Of a stretch of DNA of 64,000 nucleotides, positions 23,327 through 34,473 are shown piece after piece (position 1 is the stretch's first letter; the number at the start of each line of letters is the position of its first letter). The stretch is from the NCBI GenBank assembly GCA_013397695.1, contig VYZI01000107.1, positions 1,463,659-1,527,658 on the forward strand. Reading direction: 5' to 3'. The stretch comes from Centropus unirufus. Lineage: Eukaryota; Chordata; Aves; Cuculiformes; Centropidae. The notes beneath the pieces are model-generated. The model searched no databases. It was not told the DNA's origin and saw only the letters and a list, made by a program, of their open reading frames with translations. The position numbers and the translations under genes were made by a program.

Positions 23327-23920
23327 CGTAGAATGGTTTGGGTTGGAAGGGACCTTGAAGTCCATCCAGTTCCAACTTTCATGCCATGGGCAGGGGCACC
23401 TCCCACCAGACCAGGCTACTCGAGGCCCAGTCCATCCTGGCCTTGAACACCTGCAGGGAGGGGGCATTCACAGCTTCTCTGGGCAACCCGTGCCAGTGCC
23501 TCACCACCCTCATTGTGAGGAATTTCTTCCCAATATCTAGTCTAAATCTTCCCCCGCTCCAATTAAAAGCCATTCCCCCTCGTCCTATCACTCCATGCCT
23601 TGTAAAAACACCCTCCCCAGCTTTCCTGTAGCCCCTTCTGGTACTGGAAGGCTGCTATCAGGTCTCCCTAGGCTGAAAAACCCCAACTCCCTCAGCCTGT
23701 CCTCATAGCCGAGGTGCTCCAGCCATCGGATAAGTCTTCGTAGCCCTCTTCTGGACTCGTTCCAACAGTTCCATGTCCTTCAGATAATAAGGACGCCAGA
23801 ACTGGACACTATACTCCAGGTGGGTTCACACGAGTGTGGAGTAGAGGGGCAGAATCCTCCTCCCTTGACCTGCTGGCCACGCTCTTTAGATGCGGCACAG
23901 GACACGGTTGGCTTCCTTCC
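23327..23920 (-). mobile_element. CR1 LINE fragment, minus orientation, in NUP50 intron 1
   Basis: The left edge reads as the reverse complement of the CR1 3' tail (gaatggtttgggttggaagg). It continues leftward-to-rightward into reverse-complemented CR1 3' UTR and the end of ORF2 (ctccagccatcggataag, cagaactggacac). It is about 590 bp, 5'-truncated and with no intact ORF. CR1 is the dominant LINE of birds and normally lacks clear target-site duplications. Confidence 0.93.
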
Positions 23921-24438
23921 CGAAGGCCTCCCCAGTCCCCTGTTAACATCCGAAATTCCTTCCTTCCTCCCAGAGCGGCTCCTCACTTTTTACACTACTG
24001 GATGTGTTGCTGCACACACACCTCCCCTTTCATCCCGGAAATAAAATGAAAAAAAAACCAAACCGCCATCCCGCATCGCCCTACGGAACCGGGAAGCTCG
24101 ACCTCCCTCCCCACTCGCCATCCTTCCTGGCTTCCACGTCTCCCGTTTGGCGCCCGCGGGTGGCCATACCTTCGCTGCTTCTCCCTCCCGCCTCCCAAAA
24201 TCCATGCGCTTCCTTTAAAGAAGGCGACGCCGGCGGCCAGGCCTGCGGGGGAGGGACCGGACCGTCTCCAGCCGGGAGAACCCTCCCTCCCTCCCTCCGG
24301 GAACGGCCGCCGGCTCCAAGTGCCTTCCCGGTTCCCACTGTCCCCCTCCCACCTCCTTATCCCGGCTCGTCCCATCCGCGCTAAAACGGCGCCCAGGACG
24401 GGAGTTGCCGGGCTCGGCGGGAAGGAGCAGGCACTCAC

Positions 24439-24560
24439 CCGCGGGGCCGGGGCTGCGGAAAGGGAGGCGGAATCCGGTCGCTGAGGCCGCCCGGGCGCGG
24501 AGCCCGCTCAGCATCGCCCAGCCGGGACCCCTCGCGCGGCTACAACCGGGCGTCGCTTAA
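24439..24560 (-). other. NUP50: NUP50 5' UTR exon (upstream edge approximate)
   Basis: A strong donor, CCGCGG|gtgagt, lies at 24438-24433 on the minus strand inside the CpG island, and its splice partner would be the acceptor before 21047. The true transcription start is not visible; I set the upstream limit before the A-rich and GA tracts at about 24585-24632. An ATG at 24514 lies within this exon. Another donor-like site (AAG|gtatgg) near 24165 could mark an alternative leader exon. Confidence 0.6.
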
Positions 24561-24584
24561 CCCGGGCGGGGAGGCGGAGGCGTT

Positions 24585-24860
24585 TTAAAATTTAAAAAAA
24601 AATAAAAATACAAAACGAGAGAGAGAGAGAAGTGGAAAGCTCCGCGGCCGCTGTCCCCGCCAACGCGCACGCGCCCCGCGCCGCTGCCGGGAAGCGAAGG
24701 GGGCGGAGCCGATCCCGGCCGCCCCGGGGAAAGGGGGCGGAATCCTGAGGCGCGGGGGTCACGTGGCCGCCGCCCAATGGGCGGGCTCCGCCCGGGCTCA
24801 ACGGCCGCCGCGCGTGCTCCGAGGGCTGGCGCCGGGCGTTCGAATCCGAGTCACGTGGGC
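24585..24860. promoter_or_regulatory. NUP50 CpG-island promoter with NRF1, GC-box, CCAAT and E-box motifs
   Basis: Seen directly: an NRF1-like palindrome GCGCACGCGC at 24665-24674; GGGCGG boxes at 24701-24706, 24735-24740 and 24779-24784; CCGCCC at 24788-24793; CCAAT at 24774-24778; and CACGTG E-boxes at 24760-24765 and 24852-24857, each within GTCACGTGG. There is no obvious TATA box. This is typical of a housekeeping promoter and could fire in both directions. The wider CpG-dense zone runs from about 24040 to 24960. Confidence 0.7.
24617..24632. repeat. GA dinucleotide microsatellite in promoter
   Basis: A (GA)n run of about 16 bases next to an A-rich tract (24587-24613), inside otherwise GC-rich promoter DNA. 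GAGA tracts can exclude nucleosomes, but no function is shown here. Confidence 0.8.
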
Positions 24861-24959
24861 TGGCGCCTCCCTGCCTGGCGCCGTCCCAGGCTCAGGGCGC
24901 CCTTGCCGCCTTCCGTGGGTCCGTGAGGCGAGGGTGCGGTACGGAGAGCGGGCACTGTT

Positions 24960-25680
24960 ACAAAAAGTGAGATATATTTTATTTCAGCTGGTTTTCGTCC
25001 AAGCTGCTGTACGTTTTTCAAGTTAGGCAGAGCGTCCTTCTGATAGCACGGGTTTTTTTCAACAGTGTTTTCCAGACACTGTTTTTTCTTTGGAGGTGAT
25101 GGCGTTTTGTATGGAACACGTCTCTTCTCTAATCCCCTCTGCTTGCTGCCCTTCCCTGTCTCAAAGGCAAAGTCAGGCCGAGAGCTGGAGGCAGCCACAA
25201 ATTAGCAAGGGTTTTGACTGTTGTGGAGTTCACGATAACATTAAAATTGGACCTGGGAAAGTAATAGGATATAAGATTTATGGGAAAATTTGTACATATG
25301 CGTGTATGCGGGAAACACATTCTGTCCCCAGCTCTTGTCTCACTGCCCAGGATTGATGGAGATCGCTCCCTAGCATTGCCCAGGCCTGATAAAGGATGCT
25401 TGCTTTCTAAAACTCCAAGGCGAATCTTGGAGATTTTATTTGCCAGCATTTTTGGTATCGGCGGCAGGCTGTGGGGCTTCACAGCCCCAAATGAGGCCAT
25501 GAAGGATGGTGCAGGGGTGTCCAGGCACCCAACAGCAGCTCTGCCCGACTCCTCCAATAAAAGCGGTTGTTTGCCAGGCTCTGTGTCCGAGAGGCCCCCC
25601 CTGTAAAGCCTTGACTTGCTTTCTGCCTCCCTCCTGCCTTTTCTCCCTGCGGGCTGTGGGATTTGTAATAGTGTGAAGCA
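24960..25680. other. Spacer right of the NUP50 CpG island
   Basis: No gene recognised. The part from about 25440 to 25680 is GC-richer, with AATAAA at 25556-25561; it might be the end of an LTR or other repeat next to the CR1 fragment, but no family can be named. Confidence 0.3.
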
Positions 25681-25682
25681 AC

Positions 25683-25855
25683 TGGCTGCATCAAAAGCAT
25701 GGCCAGCAGGTCAAGGGAGGCGATTCTCCCCTCTGCTATGGTCTTGTGAGATCTCACCTGGAGTATTGGGTCCAGTTCTGGAATCCCCAACATAAGAATT
25801 ATATGAAACTGTTGGAACGGGTCCAAAGGAGGGCATCCTTCATGTTCTGGACATC
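25683..25855 (+). mobile_element. CR1 ORF2 3'-terminal fragment, plus orientation
   Basis: The text gctgcatcaaaag...gtcaagggaggcgattct...acctggagtattggg...ggaacgggtccaaaggaggg follows the well-known CR1 reverse-transcriptase C-terminal region. About 170 bp, internal, without the 3' tail. Confidence 0.88.
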
Positions 25856-26162
25856 TCACCTAGCATTATCCTCCTATTGTGTTTAGTTAAGGTGTCTTTC
25901 AGCAATTTCCTGGTGCTGTAAGGATACATAGGTACACCTCCAGGCCAATCTGGTTGCACAGCAAAATAATGTGCGTGGCAAAGTCGCCCTTAGAAGCAAA
26001 AAGCCTATGCTGATCTTACAGTGGACAAACGTACAACAAAATGTATCAACTTCTGTTTCAGAGAGGACATATTGATTAAGAAATGGATTGGAACATACAG
26101 TATTTTCATACAAAATAACAAGTTTCAAAGGACAACCCCCATGTGATTTATGCAAACAGTAG

Positions 26163-26168
26163 CTTTAT
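26163..26168 (-). terminator. Candidate poly(A) signal AATAAA on minus strand
   Basis: The minus strand reads agcAATAAAgctactg, about 800 nt past the stop of the unassigned ORF at 26967-27239. Together with the nearer signal at 26867-26872 it suggests, but does not prove, a transcribed 3' UTR. Confidence 0.3.
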
Positions 26169-26966
26169 TGCTGTATGGACTTCCTACTTGCTTCTGGGTT
26201 TCTGTTCATTTTCTTCCAGCATGCTGTAAAAATACTGTACCCTGCGTTCTCTGAGTTAGGAACCTCTACAGCTCATTTCCATGAACAGTTTCACAGGGGG
26301 GTTCACAGTATTTCTTAAATAGACACATACTTTATCAATTTAGATTATAAAGTTTTTAAGATAAAAACTATTTTTCTTAGTTTTGAGCAGCACCCAGGAA
26401 TCCAGACAGAGGAAGTGTTCATGTCTGCAGAACAAATACACTTCTGAGTATTCACAAGAGGAATATTCTCTGGCATACGTACTGTTTAGGGCAACCTTTT
26501 AACACAGTTCATAAGGTGCTACATTGGATATGGTTTTTTTTTTCTCATAATGAGTTACGCTACAGATTGAAATAAACCTTACTGAACCTGCACGGTTTAA
26601 GGATTGGGGAAAAAAATTGAGCTGAAGCAAACTGGAAAAGAAGAGCTGAGATATTGGTATGTTCGTTTAAATATATATTTTTCTGTTCCTTTATGTAAGT
26701 AATTTTGACTGCATTTTCAGGAGTGGTTTTGCGCGAATCTCTTGCTGGATCCCAAGTTCTAATACTCTGCACTTAAAAAATGACAGGTAGTGTCCTGGCC
26801 CAAAATAAGACACCTGCTGTCTCTACTCAGCTTTTAAACTTTCATTCGTGAATACATTTTGCGTGGTTTATTTACTCACCAGGTAATACAGTATGCCAGA
26901 CAATTATGTAAAAATACAAAGCTATCTTTTTCTAAATAACTCAGTGTAAACTGAGTCATCTCTGCT

Positions 26967-27239
26967 CTATGTAACTTCACTGTTGTTATACTTCATGAAA
27001 GTAATACACCATTTTCTTCCCAGACTGCTTTCCCGTAACAAGCCTTGAAACACTACCACCTGATGTGCAATGCATTTTTCATTGGACGAAACAACACAAA
27101 GTTTAGGTGTTGAATCTTCTGTTCTAACACATGAGGCAATCTTAAATTCAGTAGGGCCATTCAAAGGGGTGGATGTTAAGAGGCTCAGAGTCTTTGAGAG
27201 ACCTTGAACTGAAGCAAGTTCTGTATTCGTAGGCTGCAT
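26967..27239 (-). CDS. Unassigned 90-codon ORF, possible 3'-terminal exon or retrocopy
   Basis: The frame begins ATGCAGCCTACG and encodes MQPTNTELASVQGLSKTLSL at its start and KWCITFMKYNNSEVT at its end. I do not recognise a family; there is no signal peptide, transmembrane segment or known motif. The codon pattern looks more coding-like than most frames in this desert. A TAG lies six bases upstream in frame, so it is either a complete small ORF or is entered by a splice acceptor such as tgtaatag|ACT. Minus-strand AATAAA signals follow at 26867-26872 and 26163-26168, so an mRNA 3' end is plausible. It may still be chance. Confidence 0.22.
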   Translation of the reverse strand: MQPTNTELASVQGLSKTLSLLTSTPLNGPTEFKIASCVRTEDSTPKLCVVSSNEKCIAHQVVVFQGLLRESSLGRKWCITFMKYNNSEVT

Positions 27240-27249
27240 AGTCTATTAC

Positions 27250-30200
27250 ATCCAGATGAACGACTGCTAAAATTATTGCTGTACACAGACTGCTCTGTAA
27301 ACTATTTATGTGTATAGAGTTTAATAAGCTTTAATGTAAAAGATAAAAGCTTAAGTGGTTAATCCTCTCTTTTTTTTTAACCACTGATATTGGCCTTATC
27401 ATTCTTAGACCCTAGCACCGTGTTTGTTTATATACTTCTTTTGGGAAGTAAAGAATAAAACTGAATAAGCTTATTGGGTTTGATCACAGCTTATTTAGTC
27501 TTACAACTCCATACTATAATCTTGTTAAAACTTAGTAGATTTCCTTCAAGAAATAATAAGATATAAGATAAAGAGATAAGTGTGTTGGGGACATTGCAAT
27601 CCTTTATGCAGTAAATTAAGCCACTTGGTTTTCATGAGAAAGCAAACCTATGTATCAGTTTGTAGAAATGGCCCAAGATTCCCCCCTGTATACTGAAAGA
27701 TATCAGTATCATCCTAGTTGGATATAAGCCAGAGATTATTTCTATGTTTTTGTAATGACTGGTTGTTTTCCAGTATGAGAAACCAAAGCACATGATGTGA
27801 AAATACTTTCTGCTTGCCTAGGGAGCTGAGGTTTCACAGCAGCATCAGCCAGTACTGATGTTTGCAATCTATAGGTCCACGCCAGCTGGCACAAGTGGGA
27901 GCAGCCCCATGACTCGCATGTGCACCACAAACCCGGGGGATCATTACTTGCCTTTAGCAGATTTTGGCACAGGAGAAATTCTGGTCCGGGAAGTGTTTGA
28001 ATTAAGTAATCAAAAAGAATGAGTAGGCAGATGCAGTCCTAGTGCTGCAGGAAAACTTCCCCTGAGAGTTTGTTTTGGAAACATTCAGACTGGCTTCACT
28101 TAAAACATCAACTTCAACTCCAAACATGTGAATTCACTCCAAGACTTGCAGTTGAGCTCTTTGTTCAGCCAAGCCTCTGGTTTGCAGCTACTCTAGAGCT
28201 GTATGAAAGTGTGAGCCAGGTTTCAGGAGAAAGGTTTATGGTCCAAAGCCCAGTCTAGAAGATGCTAAATAGTGTCTTGTTCCAGCAGCAAAAATAATCA
28301 TCAGAAATAACTATATGAGACAAGTAGAAAGTCACCTGGAGACAGGGGCTTGTGTCCAACTCTATCTCCAGCCTGAATGCTGAAAAGAAAGATGGTAATT
28401 CTGTCTCAGCAGGGGGCAGAGAACATGTAAAGAGGAACTGAGAGATGAATCCACAGTTACCCTCGCAAGACACATTCGATCTAAATTGAAAAGGTCACTG
28501 CCCACATGATTGCATCATCCACCGTGCCAGATCCATTGAAGGTATGAGGCTTGGACAGGATGTCTGTTTTTACCACGGGTGAGGCATTTCAGGTGCAGTT
28601 TGCTGAAAAAAAAGCCAAGAAGTCAAATACAGATGTCTTCCTGAAGTGTAATAAATGGGAGAAGAAAAGATAACTTCCTTCTTAAAGAACATATTTTTTA
28701 ACAGAGTAGATAAACATTTTCTCCACTGTTTACACATTTTGCTATTCCAGAAGTGTAGCTTTTTAAATTACCTGTCAACTCTTATTTATTGTAACTCAAG
28801 GATAGTGCTTAAAGAAAACGTTCATTTATAAAATATCTATTCAATAAGGAGTTTTCTTGGATTGCTTAGTCATATTCTAGGTATTTCCTCATTTTTTTCA
28901 TGCCTCTATGGTTGGACATTGCTGCCTGGAATTCTGAGGAATTTCTAGCAAATATTTTAATTGGCAATGTGTTTGTTGTGTTGTAGAAGAAATCCTGATC
29001 TACACCATGCAAAAGCCTTGATGATTAGAAAATATTCAATACTCTGTGATAATACAGACGTTAGCACCTGCATTTCAGTTGTCAGGTAACAAATTCACTG
29101 TTGATTCAGGGTTAGAGCAGTGTTACAGACTTTTTTCTTGTCATTGACTCTGTTTTGCGGTGTTTACAAAATAGCTAAGTATAAAAAGGGTTTGTTTGCT
29201 TGGTTGTTTCTTTCTTGTCCAAAAATTATGAAAGAAGAAATTAAAGGAATATCTCCCAGCAGGGATTTGGATTTGTTAAAATGTCACAACCAACCTCTTA
29301 ATTAGCCTCTCAGAATATGCCATCAGAATATGCCATTCTGAGAGGCTTGGTCTCTTGGTCGTTGGTGAGAAAGAATACGAGTGTAAAGCAAATACAGTTT
29401 TTGCTACTCCTAAATAACAAAAATCCCAATTGTGAAGTTGGGGATCAAGTGAGAGATCTTTTACAAAAGCTGCATTTCAAAATATTGACTGACTTAGGAA
29501 ATGGAAAGGTGATGCAAAGAATGCAAATGAAATATAATTCTTAGAAAAGGATCAATGTTTACATTTTAAAATAAACTGCACGTGCACAGGAATGTCCAAA
29601 CTTTTTCTAGTAATATGGCTAAGAAAGGGTGAAGATTTCTTCCGGTGGACTCTGAGATGTGTGGACTCAAGTTGTTAACATTCATTCACTATTAATTTAG
29701 GTAAAGTTAGTATTGAAACCTCTTCACTGTGCTTTCACATTACTTTTCTGCTCTTATGGTAAAACTAGGGTGTCTAAACCCCAGCTTTTCTCTCCAGTGA
29801 GGAAGATGCTTGAGAAAGTATTAGGACTTGCATTTTATACAGTCCTTTTGGAGGGAATGAACACAACCGTCGTTATTCTAGTCTCCTACTAAGATTGCCC
29901 TTACTATGAATGGTTCCTAAAGTTTTGTGCTTATCCAGTGCTACCAAGTGCCAAAGATGGTTGTCCAGGCTAGTTAGCATATTCAGTAGATGTTTCTAAG
30001 GGATGATGCATAAGGCAGGTTTGTCACTGTGCATCAAAGAGCTCTGGAAGATGTAATACCCATTCCCCGAAGGAGGAAGAGCTCTACAACATCTTAAAGA
30101 GGGTCAGTACAGTAGAGGAGCTGTTTGAATTATTAATAGTTCCTTCCCTAAAATATTCTAAAAATTAAAATTTCATATTAACTGGAAACATTTTTACTGG

Positions 30201-32737
30201 GTTTTTTTTGGCAAAGAAAGGCAAGAAATGCAGACAACTGAAGACCACTTAACAGACTTTGTTGAAAATAAAATTAAATGTTTCCATCAATTTTGTGTGG
30301 GTGTTTAAATAATTATTTTTTAAAACTGGGAAAAGGAAAGGAAAAGGCATGATTTATCTGCACCCTTCCCTTGGGAGAGGTGACAAACTTCAATAAAATA
30401 TTCCTCACCTAATATATGGTCACTTAATTCTATATAACACATCTATCTAAAGAAGACACAGGTGATCAAGTCAAAATTCAGAGTTGAGTGTATCTGTGCA
30501 GTGTGGTTTTTGCTCCCTCAGTTAGAAAAACGTCAGTCAAAAAAGTTTTATGTCATTTTCAAGACTCTTCTGTACATTATTAGAACTCTACTTATCATCA
30601 TTGTAATAGTAATTACTTACCTCAAAGTGGGGTCATTAGCCCTAATTAATATTTACAAACACACCAGTATTAAGATGAATCATGTTCTGAAAGAGCAGAA
30701 TATTTTGTCATAGGAACATATCGCAGTAATTCAAAAGGGCTTGCAGCACTCTCCTGCTCAGTCCTAGCTGCAAAATAGGACAAGACTGTCAATTTTTCCC
30801 ATTCTTTGACTGTAATATAAATTCTGCTCTACCAGACTTCAAACAAAAGATTATTTTGTACCAAGTTTGCAGATCTTTGCAGCAGTAACTGTCTTAATGT
30901 TAAAAATACTAATTACCTGATCTATTTTCCACATGCAAGTTTTTTTTCTCGTTTAACAAACAGATGTCAGAGTTTTGGCTGCATCTCCATAAACTTTTAG
31001 GAAACGATCAGGTTTTCTGCATTTCTGCACATTTTCTGCATTTATGGAAAACTATTTATTTGCGAATATCAAGTTATGCTATTATCTACATATGATAGTT
31101 TGTAGAAGCAGAGTATCTAATTCTACCCACAGTGAGACTGTGGGCATGTTACAAGAGCCTAGCGGTCAAGAAGTATTAATTCTACATTTCAGTGTCCAGA
31201 TGGCCAGAATGTTTGTGTGAGATTTTTTTTTTATTGTTATTGCTGTTGCTTTCCATCATCTCAGTTGGAAATGTAGGAGTTGTTATTCTAAGCCTATAGT
31301 CATTGTTAGAATTTAACTCCATCTGCTATTGACTGATGGAAGCTGGGGGAAGATCAACAGAAACCCTGATTTGCTAGGCAGCATTTGCTGCTGGTTCGGA
31401 GCCACAAAAACTCAAGCCACTGTGCCTGGAGAACACTGGATGGCTGGTGATTTTACATGGCGGACAACAAGGCAGATGCACGTTTCATTACAAAACTTCA
31501 CCTGTTCATATGAATTCTGTTGTGTTTAAGTTCCTAACCACAACACTTCTAAATATTTTTGTAAAGTGACAGCAAGCTTACCACTTAGCAGGTTTTGTAT
31601 ATTTATTTAGGTAAAAGACCTGTTAAATCAAGAGTAGACTTCTCAATAAATAAAAATATCGTAGCTGTCATGGGCCAAACTTTCAGAAGCCTCAACTGTT
31701 TTCCAGTTAGTTCAGTAGAAGTTGTTTAATTGTTGATATTTGTCAGTAAATATGGCCTTGCTTCCAGGACTCTGGGTGCATGTTTGGGTAGACTCTCAAA
31801 ACTATGGGGAATGAGAATAACAATGATTCCTTTTGTCAGTCCATTTCCCCATGAGTATCTCTCGCAATGACATTTTAATTTTATGTAACATAGCTAACAT
31901 AGCTAGAACTTTTTCTAGGCCTGCTTTTTCTTAGCCAGTTCTTTTCTAACTTCCTTTGCTTACAGCAGTCTTTAAGGCTGACCTCCTGAAGCTGCTATGT
32001 CAAAACTGTTGCTTGTGCATAGATTTCTGAGCATTCTGTACATCTTCTATATCTTCCTGATCTTCAACTACTTAACAATACCCCTGTTGAGTTGTGCATT
32101 TATATTTTAGGTACTGTTCGTTGAAGTCATCTACAGAGGGTTTAGGGAAGTTTTAGCCTTTGGGCACCTGAGGGAACTCAGTTATCAGTCTTACCTCCGG
32201 TGAGGACATTTTGCAGAGTGTGTGCCCTCCTTCCTGTATTTCCAAGAGGATTACGTCTTACTTGATTTATCCATGGGTGGATTATCCAGGTTTCTGGACA
32301 ATTTGTCTGCAGATGTGGGGTAAAGAAATATCTGTACTTTTAGTAAGATTTTCCAGTTTTCAAATGGATTTAAAGTCACAACCTTCAAATAAAGTTCATT
32401 GATAAGCACTTTAGTGAGACTTCAGATGGACAGAAACTGCAATTATTTCCTAAAACCCCAAAAAGCAGTAAAAAGATAAAGAAGTCAGGCTGGCCTAGTT
32501 GAACACTAGCCACTATGAAACAAGCAGTACTCTGTGCTGCTGTGCCCTCTCTTTTGGAAGCAATGACTCAATTTAGCACTTAAAATCACTGCATTATTCT
32601 GATTTCACGTCTTCTGCTGTCACCAGGAACACTTTATGTACCTGCTAGGTATTTGTAATCGTAAACTTGCTAGTCAAGAGACAACCAGGCACACTTGGGA
32701 TAAGAAATTTTAAGGGGGTAAAAAAAAGGAGGGGAGG
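27250..32737. other. AT-rich intergenic DNA
   Basis: No supported gene. Frames are short and lack recognisable domains. The only structure noted is the hairpin at 29304-29347. Confidence 0.7.
29304..29347. repeat. 13-bp perfect hairpin enclosing a 13-nt tandem duplication
   Basis: Arms AGCCTCTCAGAAT (29304-29316) and ATTCTGAGAGGCT (29335-29347) are exact reverse complements. The unit cagaatatgccat is repeated exactly at 29311-29323 and 29324-29336, overlapping both arms. Confidence 0.95.
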
Positions 32738-33245
32738 TGATTTAGCAGAATAAAACTCTATAACCCAATTAAGTGTTGTAAAGCAGGTATGTATTGCGCC
32801 AGCGGATGCAAGGGAGATCGTGCTGCCCAGCTCGCACACCAGTTACTCTGCAAGCATCTACTTATAGTGCAAAAAGCATGCATATCCATAAACGCCTAAT
32901 GCATGTTAATAACCTTCCCCCGTTTCGTATTATAATTAGTTCTAGAAGGACCTTTCCAGTCTTGCGCTTGTGCAGTGCTTCCTGGTGGTCATGGGCCAGG
33001 TCTCAGAGATGAATTAGCCACTGTCTTCCCTGGGAACTGTCCCTGAACTCGGTCTGGGCACAAGCGCAGTCCCATCTTGGTCAATTTCCAGGCCACAGAG
33101 CAGGCTGCAATGGGTTCTCCGCTGAAATTTACTTTCCCGCTCCCCCTTATCAGCGACCAGCTCCCTCTTATCGGTACCCAAGGTCTTCCGCCCTCACTAA
33201 CAATGTAAACTCAGTTTCTCCTTCTTGTATTGGTTTACAATGAGC
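32738..33245 (-). mobile_element. Probable solo LTR of an endogenous retrovirus, minus orientation
   Basis: Read on the minus strand, this about 500 bp block looks like an LTR: a CG-containing U3-like part, TATAAG at 32877-32872, an AATACA poly(A)-signal-like hexamer at 32795-32790, then a short U5-like end finishing in CA at 32738 (plus-strand TGATTTAG). No gag, pol or env is seen on either side, so it would be a solo LTR. The far edge and target duplication are not certain. This rests on pattern recognition, not a database match. Confidence 0.45.
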
Positions 33246-34451
33246 TAGGCCTCTTCTGAATTCTTAAGTTTCTAAGTCTCTAAGTCTTTCCCGTATACCA
33301 TATTTATTGCTTATCAGAGGGGATTTGGGGGGACAGGGAAAATGAACAAGGAGAGAAACAATTGTTTTCATTTTTAGAGCAGGATTTGAATAGTACGCAG
33401 TAAAAAGGGCTTGAGCCACTCATTGAATGAGAAAAGAGCAAAGTGCTGTGGAAACAATCATTCACCACGTGTGCTGAATGAAGTGGGTTCTGTTGGAAAT
33501 CGATCAAAGGATGCTGTCAAATATACAGGAAACTACAAAATGATTCTTAACAAAAATGTACGTTGTCCATAGTGCTCGGTAACTGTCCTGTGATGCATGA
33601 CAGCTGTTCTCTGCCAGACAGTTAACTTGAAGGTGGTATGGAGGACACTGGGAAACACAAGCTTTTGTGGATAGTGTCTGCTGTTTTATAGATATGCAGT
33701 GCCCCACGTATTCAGACTAGTATGGACATGGCCTTTCAGCTGATAAAAAAAACCCTCTAACTGTCAAGGAATGTGTGATAAAATATTTATATGTGCTGTT
33801 TCTTGAAAATAATACTGTACCTGCCATCCGAGAGGAACAGTCTTCAATTCTGCTTTACAGTAAAGATATTTACATTCACCTTATTTTTGAAGCCAACAGT
33901 GTTTCGTATTGTATATTTTCATACTTTTTTTGCTGGATTTTTTGTGCTATGTTTGCACAGAGAATAATATTTATTCTGAATTCTGTAGCTAAGGCTGTTT
34001 TGTTATGATGAAATAGACATTTCTTTATACCTAGAAATAATAGTGTGTCTATGATGTAGGCAACCTAAGATTTATAGGGTCCTTAAATACTCATTTTCTT
34101 GCTTTTAAGTACTTGGCTTTTCTAAATGAGGTGATAGATAACTCTGTTGCTCACACAGATATGAGGGGAGGGATCTGGACCAGTGCTTTGCACTTCAGTA
34201 CAGTCTTTTTTTATCTGCATTTCACCTGAATGCAAAGAAAATGCATTTGAAATATGTATGTTTGTACTATTAGCTTGTTTTGTGCTGTGCTTGCATAAAT
34301 GCAGAAATTTCAGCATCACCCTGTACGTAACCTCCCTGAATTTACTTTTAATGGATAATGCCTTTTTGGCTTTCTCATTCTTTACTAAGTCTCTCATTTA
34401 CCAAAAAGAGGAAATAAAATTTCCTTTATATTTTATCAGATCTTCATATGT

Positions 34452-34473
34452 CCTTTTTTTTTAAAAAAAAAGG
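34452..34473. repeat. Perfect 22-bp palindrome CC-T9-A9-GG
   Basis: Two Cs, nine Ts, nine As and two Gs form an exact palindrome. The T/A homopolymer core makes it simple sequence rather than a likely protein-binding site. Confidence 0.9.

Larger units (their letters stand above)
21048..24438 (-). other. NUP50: NUP50 intron 1
   Basis: About 3.4 kb between the leader exon and the first coding exon. The distal part is AT-rich (21048 to about 23030); the proximal part holds the CpG-rich block and the CR1 copy described separately. The open frames at 23950-24440 are CpG-island artefacts. Confidence 0.7.

Noticed and set aside
23950..24514. Many overlapping long frames on both strands (up to 147 codons)
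   Set aside because: GC-rich CpG-island DNA lacks stop codons; the proteins are Arg/Gly/Pro-rich and match nothing.
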